NCBI GenBank assembly: GCA_020635655.1 | Contig: JACJZI010000002.1 | Coordinates: forward strand, 186,001-250,000 | Origin: Flavobacteriales bacterium | Lineage (GTDB): Bacteria > Bacteroidota > Bacteroidia > Flavobacteriales_F > PHOS-HE28 | Direction: 5' to 3' | Length of the DNA stretch: 64,000 nt | Shown here: positions 59,489 to 64,000 of the stretch, in pieces | Layout of the letters: each line of letters starts with the position of its first letter | Position numbering within the stretch: the stretch's first letter is position 1 | Notes under the pieces: generated by a model | What the model was told of the DNA's origin: nothing | What the model saw: the letters and a program-made list of their open reading frames with translations, nothing else | The model's database searches: none | Made by a program: the position numbers and the translations under genes

Positions 59489-60517
59489 ATGGCCGAGCTG
59501 CTCACGGTCGACATCCATACCCACATCCTGCCCGAGCACATCCCCGACTTCGGGGCGCGCTACGGGTATCGTGGCTTCATCCACCTGGACCACCATCGTC
59601 CGGGTTGCGCGCGGATGATGATGGACGACAAGTTCTTCCGTGAGGTGCAGGCCAACTGCTGGGACCCGGAGGTGCGGTTGAACGAATGCGACCTGCACCA
59701 CGTGCATGTCCAGGTGCTGAGCACCGTGCCGGTGATGTTCAGCTACTGGGCGAAGGCCGAGGACACGCTCGATCTGAGCAAGTTCCTGAACGACCACATC
59801 GCGGAGATCGTGCACCGATGGCCGCAACGGTTCATCGGCCTGGGCACGGTGCCCATGCAGGATGTCGATCTGGCCATCGGTGAGCTCGAACGGTGCAAGC
59901 GCATCGGTATGGCCGGGGTGCAGATCGGCACCCATGTGGAGGGAATGAACCTGGGTTCACCGCAGTTGCTTCCCTTCTTCCAAGCCTGCGAGGAACGGGA
60001 CATGGCCGTGTTCGTCCATCCTTGGGACATGCTCGGCCGGGACCGCATGGAGAAGTACTGGCTGCCCTGGTTGGTGGGCATGCCGGCAGAGACCACGCTG
60101 GCCGTCACCTCGATGATATTCAGCGGTCTGTTCGAGCGACTGCCCCGCCTGCGCGTGGCCTTTGCACACGGTGGCGGCGCGTTCCCGGCCACCCTCGGGC
60201 GCATCCAACATGGTTTCGATGTGCGTCCCGACCTCTGTGCCGTGGATAATCCGGTGGGCCCGAAGGAATACCTCGGACGGTTCTGGATCGACGCACTGGT
60301 GCATGACCCGAAGATGCTGGATCTCGTGGTGGACCTGTTCGGACCGGATCGCGTGGCGCTGGGATCGGACTATCCTTTCCCGCTCGGTGAACTGCGGCCC
60401 GGTAGCTTGATCCGCGGCATGGCCTGGGACGACCCGAAGAAGGCGAAGCTCCTCGCGGGTGCGGCACTGCAGTGGTTGGACCTGGGCGATGACGAATTCC
60501 TGTCCGCGATCCGCTAA
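59489..60517 (+). CDS. nbaD: 2-amino-3-carboxymuconate-6-semialdehyde decarboxylase (ACMSD)
   Basis: A 342-aa amidohydrolase-superfamily decarboxylase that converts ACMS to 2-aminomuconate 6-semialdehyde. The metal site HxH is at 10-12 (VDIHTHILPEH), the third ligand His is in MAVFVHPWDMLGRDRMEKYW (about 175), and the catalytic Asp in VALGSDYPFPLGELRPG (about 290). The RFIGLGTVPMQD and AHGGGAFPATLGRI segments are typical. The product is the substrate of the aldehyde dehydrogenase at 51.1-52.6 kb. The stop codon overlaps that of the convergent surface gene (60514-60517). Confidence 0.93.
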   Translation: MAELLTVDIHTHILPEHIPDFGARYGYRGFIHLDHHRPGCARMMMDDKFFREVQANCWDPEVRLNECDLHHVHVQVLSTVPVMFSYWAKAEDTLDLSKFLNDHIAEIVHRWPQRFIGLGTVPMQDVDLAIGELERCKRIGMAGVQIGTHVEGMNLGSPQLLPFFQACEERDMAVFVHPWDMLGRDRMEKYWLPWLVGMPAETTLAVTSMIFSGLFERLPRLRVAFAHGGGAFPATLGRIQHGFDVRPDLCAVDNPVGPKEYLGRFWIDALVHDPKMLDLVVDLFGPDRVALGSDYPFPLGELRPGSLIRGMAWDDPKKAKLLAGAALQWLDLGDDEFLSAIR

Positions 60518-63500
60518 CGGACCAGGTTCACATGGCCGATCAGCCGGTGCGCCTCCCCGGAGAGCTCGGTGTAGTCCACCCGCCAGACATAGGTATCGAT
60601 CGGCGATCGCACACCGTTGTAGGTGCCGTCCCAGAAGTCGTTGAGCTGATCGGTCTGGAAGATCTGTTCCCCCCAGCGGTTGAAGACATACAGCTTGAAC
60701 GTCTTGATCTCCTTGCCCTGGGCGAAGAAGAGGTCGTTGATCCCGTCCCCGTTCGGTGTGAAGGTGTTCGGGACGTACAGGCTGCCGTTCACGATCACAG
60801 TGACGACATCGGTCACCTTGCATCCGTTGGTGTCCGTGAGCAACACGGTGTAGGTCGTTGAGCTCTGTGGATGTACGATCGGATCGGCGGTCGTGATAGC
60901 ATCGATCCATTCGTCCGGTGACCAGACCAGCACACCGGGATCACCCGACGCGTGCAATTGGGCCTCATCGCCGAAATCGATCACCTGGTCATGGCCGGCA
61001 TCCACCTGCGGCGCGGGATGAACGGCGATGGACACGGTGGCGGTGTCCGCGCAACCGATGGCATCGCTGACAATGACGGCATACGTCGTTGGCGCGCTGA
61101 CCGTGGCCGTCGGATCGGGGATGGTGGGGTCGCTCAAGCCGGCCGGTGGCTGCCATTGGTAGAGCGTTCCGCCGTTGGCCATCAACGGCACGGGATCATT
61201 GGGGCATACAATGGTGTCCGGCCAAGCTTGGGCAAGGACCTCGATCACCTCCACCCAGGCGGTATCCCAGGTCGCCGCGCACGCGTTGGAGATCAGCACG
61301 GGGTAGGCCATGGATTGTGGCGGGGTCACCACCGGATCGGGTACAAGCAGGTCGCTGATCCCGGCGACCGGGGACCAGGCGTACCAGCTGCCGCCCGACG
61401 CCTGCAACTGGACGGAACCGAACCTGCAAACGGCCGTATCCGGCACGAGCGGGTCGGGTGGATCATATTGCACGGTGACCAGCAGGGAATCGGTCAACGT
61501 GCAGCCCTCTGGTGAAGTGATGTCGACAAAGAACCAGGTCGTATCCGGTGGCGAGGCCAAAGGCATCGGGGAGGAGGCATCGTCCAGGAAAGCGGCCGGG
61601 CTCCAGGCATAGGTGACACCACCGAAGGCACTGATCGGCACGCTGCTCCCCGCACACACCAGTGTGTCGGGACCCGCGTTCACGATGGGGTTCTCGAACA
61701 GGATCGGTACGCTGATGCTATCGGTGCCGCATTGGTCGGTGATCGCCACGGTGTAGGTCATCGGGCCGGGCGGTGAGGCGATGGGGTCCGGGGCAGAGGG
61801 GTCGCTCAACCCGGTCGGAGGCGACCAGGCGTATGTCAGACCACCACTGGCCTGCAACTGCACCATGCCACCGGGACAAAGCGGTGGCACACTGTCCACC
61901 TGCGCGTCCAACGGATCGACCACCTCCACCTGGATCGTGGTGGTGTCAGGTGGCGCGCATCCCAATGTGTCCGAAAGGACCATCATCACCTGGTAGATGC
62001 CGGGATCGGGAAAGGCATGTGCCGGTTCGAACTGCGAGGAGACATCCCCGTCGCCGAAGGACCAGGAATAACTGTTGCCTCCAACGCTGAGGTTGAGGAA
62101 ATGGGCGGTATCCGGGTGGCAGAGGTAGGGAGGCCCATTGATCGCCACGTTCGCCACCGGCTGGCTCAGGTTGAACTTGAACACGCCGAGATTGCAGTTG
62201 AAGCTGTTGTTCGTGGGGCTCCAGGCACCCGGTGTGGTGGGGAAATCGCTGTTGCCGCCACATCCGGCGCACACGGCCTGGTACACGTTGCCATGCTTGT
62301 CGAAACGTGAAGTGCCGCCATCGACATGTTCCTTGCTGGTCCCACCACCGAAGAATGTGGCGTAGTTGAGTCCGGCGGCTTCGTTGTCGAGCACCATCAG
62401 GTAGAAATCGCTTCCGTCCGTGGTGGTCTGGGCCGCGCCGGGTGTGATGGGGAGCCCCTGCGTGGTGCTGGAGGTGGCCAGGGCGTAGTGGTTCACCTCA
62501 CCGCCCCAACCGCTGAAGTAGATCAATCCGCAATCGCTCACCAGAAAGGCAGCGGGTGAGATGTCCTCGGTACCCTGCCCCGATCCGATCACCGTGGACC
62601 ACATGGAGGTGCTCAGGTCCTGGCTCAATTTCTGGATGAATTGTGAACTGCCGGGATTGGCGTACTTGCCCGGGGTCACGGGATAGTTGCCGTGGGTCTG
62701 ACCGACGACGAAGACCTCGTCCGCCGTATTCAACTGCACGAAGTAGCACTGGTCCTCGGCGGTCGTGCCCAGGTATGTGGCACCCAACAGGGCGTTGCCG
62801 TTCGCGGCGAACCGGGCGACATATCCGTCGACCCCGCTGTTGTAGCTGGCATCAAATGGTGTTCCTGCCATGGGCAGGTCGGAGCTTGCCGTGCCGCCGG
62901 ACATGAACACCTCACCGTTGCTCGCGAACTGCACGCCGTACCCGCTGTCGTCCTGAGAGCCTCCGTAGTAGGTGGCGAACTGGAGGTTGGACAGGGATGG
63001 GTCAAGGCGGCACAGGTAGGCGTCCTGGGTGCCCCCGCCAAAAGCGCCCTGGGGTGCACCGGCCGTGGTGGGCATGTCCGCACTTTGGGTGCTGCTGGCC
63101 ACCACGGGAAGATCGGCATCGGTCAGGGCGATCTCCCCCCGGAAATGATCGCCGTAGTTACGGACCAACTGGGTCGAGTTGTTCAGACCGTCATTGCCGG
63201 AACCGCCCAGGAAGGTGGCACCCAAAAGGGAGCCCGCGTCGTTGGCCAGGTGGACCACTGCGATGTCCGAACCGTTGGCGAAATCATAGCCCTCCCCGCC
63301 CTGCAGATTGGCGAATCCGCCGGATAGGGGGATCGCCGTTCCTCCGTGGAATACCGGATCGAAACAACCCGCAGTGGTGGGAAAATCGGCGGAACCCGTG
63401 GTGGTCAGGATGTACAGTTCATCATTGGGGTCCACCACCATGCTTTGTGGGGTCTCGTTGCCGAGCGTGCCGCCGATATAGGTGCTCCAGATCATGGAAT

Positions 63501-63999
63501 TGCCATCGAGGCTGAACTTGGAAACACCGATATCGATGTAGTTGCCATTGAACGAGGGGTCGAGGACCCCCAGCGTCGTCGGATAACCGACCCCGAACAC
63601 GATCCCCCCGCCATAGAGATGGCCGGACCCATCATAAGTGGCCGTGAATCCGAAATTGTCCGCGTTGGAGCCGGTGTAGGTGGCGAACGTGAGCACGGGG
63701 TCGATTACCAAGGGCCTGGCGTTGTCCCGATCGCTGTCGAACCGGAAGTCGACCAGTTGTCCCTGGCCCACTCGGTAGGCACAATCCACAGCGATCCGTC
63801 CATCGGCACCCTCCTGATAGGCAAAAGGGGCCTCTTCGATCACCTCGCCGGCAGTGGTGCGCACATGCAGGCGTTCCTGCTTCAGCTCCAGGTCATCCTG
63901 ACCAGTGAACACCATCCCGATCACCGAGGGGTCCGTGCCGGGTGCGGCGATGAATTCGTACTTCAATCCATGCCGGCCATCGATCCGCAGGTCGATGCC
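60514..63999 (-). CDS. Large SBBP/PKD surface protein with gliding-motility-type C-terminus, 5' end outside window
   Basis: At least 1160 residues are visible and the frame stays open to the right edge (GIDLRIDGRHGLKYEF at the start), so the N-terminus is missing. The first ~650 residues contain SBBP-like propeller repeats: FATYTGSNADNFGFTATYDG, FSLDGNSMIWSTYIGGTLGN, LFVDPND-type and DAYLCRLDPSLSNLQFATYY. A PKD domain (NSYSWSFGDGDVSSQFEPAH) follows, then several repeated beta domains with P-TYAWSP-GLSDP patterns (LTYAWSPPTGLSDPSAPDPI). The end is the gliding-motility-associated C-terminal domain (VPNTFTPNGDGINDLFFAQG; KLYVFNRWGEQIFQTDQLND; YNGVRSPIDTYVWRVDYTEL), a T9SS-type exit signal. It is an adhesin or surface fibre by family. 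Confidence 0.85.
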   Translation of the reverse strand, partial: GIDLRIDGRHGLKYEFIAAPGTDPSVIGMVFTGQDDLELKQERLHVRTTAGEVIEEAPFAYQEGADGRIAVDCAYRVGQGQLVDFRFDSDRDNARPLVIDPVLTFATYTGSNADNFGFTATYDGSGHLYGGGIVFGVGYPTTLGVLDPSFNGNYIDIGVSKFSLDGNSMIWSTYIGGTLGNETPQSMVVDPNDELYILTTTGSADFPTTAGCFDPVFHGGTAIPLSGGFANLQGGEGYDFANGSDIAVVHLANDAGSLLGATFLGGSGNDGLNNSTQLVRNYGDHFRGEIALTDADLPVVASSTQSADMPTTAGAPQGAFGGGTQDAYLCRLDPSLSNLQFATYYGGSQDDSGYGVQFASNGEVFMSGGTASSDLPMAGTPFDASYNSGVDGYVARFAANGNALLGATYLGTTAEDQCYFVQLNTADEVFVVGQTHGNYPVTPGKYANPGSSQFIQKLSQDLSTSMWSTVIGSGQGTEDISPAAFLVSDCGLIYFSGWGGEVNHYALATSSTTQGLPITPGAAQTTTDGSDFYLMVLDNEAAGLNYATFFGGGTSKEHVDGGTSRFDKHGNVYQAVCAGCGGNSDFPTTPGAWSPTNNSFNCNLGVFKFNLSQPVANVAINGPPYLCHPDTAHFLNLSVGGNSYSWSFGDGDVSSQFEPAHAFPDPGIYQVMMVLSDTLGCAPPDTTTIQVEVVDPLDAQVDSVPPLCPGGMVQLQASGGLTYAWSPPTGLSDPSAPDPIASPPGPMTYTVAITDQCGTDSISVPILFENPIVNAGPDTLVCAGSSVPISAFGGVTYAWSPAAFLDDASSPMPLASPPDTTWFFVDITSPEGCTLTDSLLVTVQYDPPDPLVPDTAVCRFGSVQLQASGGSWYAWSPVAGISDLLVPDPVVTPPQSMAYPVLISNACAATWDTAWVEVIEVLAQAWPDTIVCPNDPVPLMANGGTLYQWQPPAGLSDPTIPDPTATVSAPTTYAVIVSDAIGCADTATVSIAVHPAPQVDAGHDQVIDFGDEAQLHASGDPGVLVWSPDEWIDAITTADPIVHPQSSTTYTVLLTDTNGCKVTDVVTVIVNGSLYVPNTFTPNGDGINDLFFAQGKEIKTFKLYVFNRWGEQIFQTDQLNDFWDGTYNGVRSPIDTYVWRVDYTELSGEAHRLIGHVNLVR

Positions 64000-64000
64000 C

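Overview
This is a high-GC stretch of a Bacteroidota chromosome, most likely from an environmental flavobacterial-type lineage (inference). The evidence is: secreted proteins with type IX secretion (T9SS) C-terminal domains at 25.6-27.7 kb and 56.1-57.4 kb; a gliding-motility-type PKD protein at the right edge; PKD/DUF285 surface proteins; TPR-membrane-HTH and RprX/RprY-like regulators; and TAnnTTTG-like -7 promoter elements close to many start codons.

Layout. (1) 0-8.5 kb is a defence and toxin-antitoxin region: the end of a DarG-type antitoxin, a large single-chain MmeI-like restriction-methylation enzyme, a PLD-type nuclease with a C-terminal HTH, a PD-(D/E)XK protein, a translationally coupled pair including DUF1828/DUF1829, and a DUF433 gene broken by an in-frame stop. 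(2) 8.6-23.9 kb holds two giant secreted paralogues (2916 and 2024 aa) made of 9 and 6 tandem PKD-DUF285 modules. They share the same C-terminal domain, 5' leader and 3' inverted repeat, and are followed by a divergent TPR-HTH regulator. (3) 25.6-35.3 kb carries a secreted beta-propeller-like T9SS protein, two DinB genes (the 3' end of the second has been tandemly amplified in 225-bp units), small enzymes, an AT-rich two-ORF insert with an attC-like stem-loop, a response regulator and intergenic palindromic repeats. (4) 35.3-41.3 kb has a tail-fibre-like S74 protein with an exactly duplicated seven-bladed propeller, a 21-bp-period minisatellite, an FN3 protein and a GNAT protein. (5) 41.4-43.5 kb is a clearly AT-rich cassette with an AAA ATPase overlapping a PIN-like nuclease, which is my best candidate for an undescribed defence system. 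(6) 43.6-57.4 kb is mostly chromosomal: a metallopeptidase lipoprotein, fructosamine kinase, tRNA-Ala(GGC), an HD-PPK1 fusion divergent from a SiaB-like ATPase, an aldehyde dehydrogenase, a two-component system, a TonB-like protein and a T9SS protein. (7) 57.4-60.5 kb holds 3-hydroxyanthranilate dioxygenase and ACMS decarboxylase genes with an SDR. With the aldehyde dehydrogenase at 51-52.5 kb they make most of the lower kynurenine pathway. (8) 60.5 kb to the right edge is a large SBBP/PKD surface protein that runs out of the window.

A copy of one dispersed intergenic repeat lies next to each AT-rich insert, which suggests a recurrent insertion site. Protein family calls were made from motifs read by eye; no database search was run.
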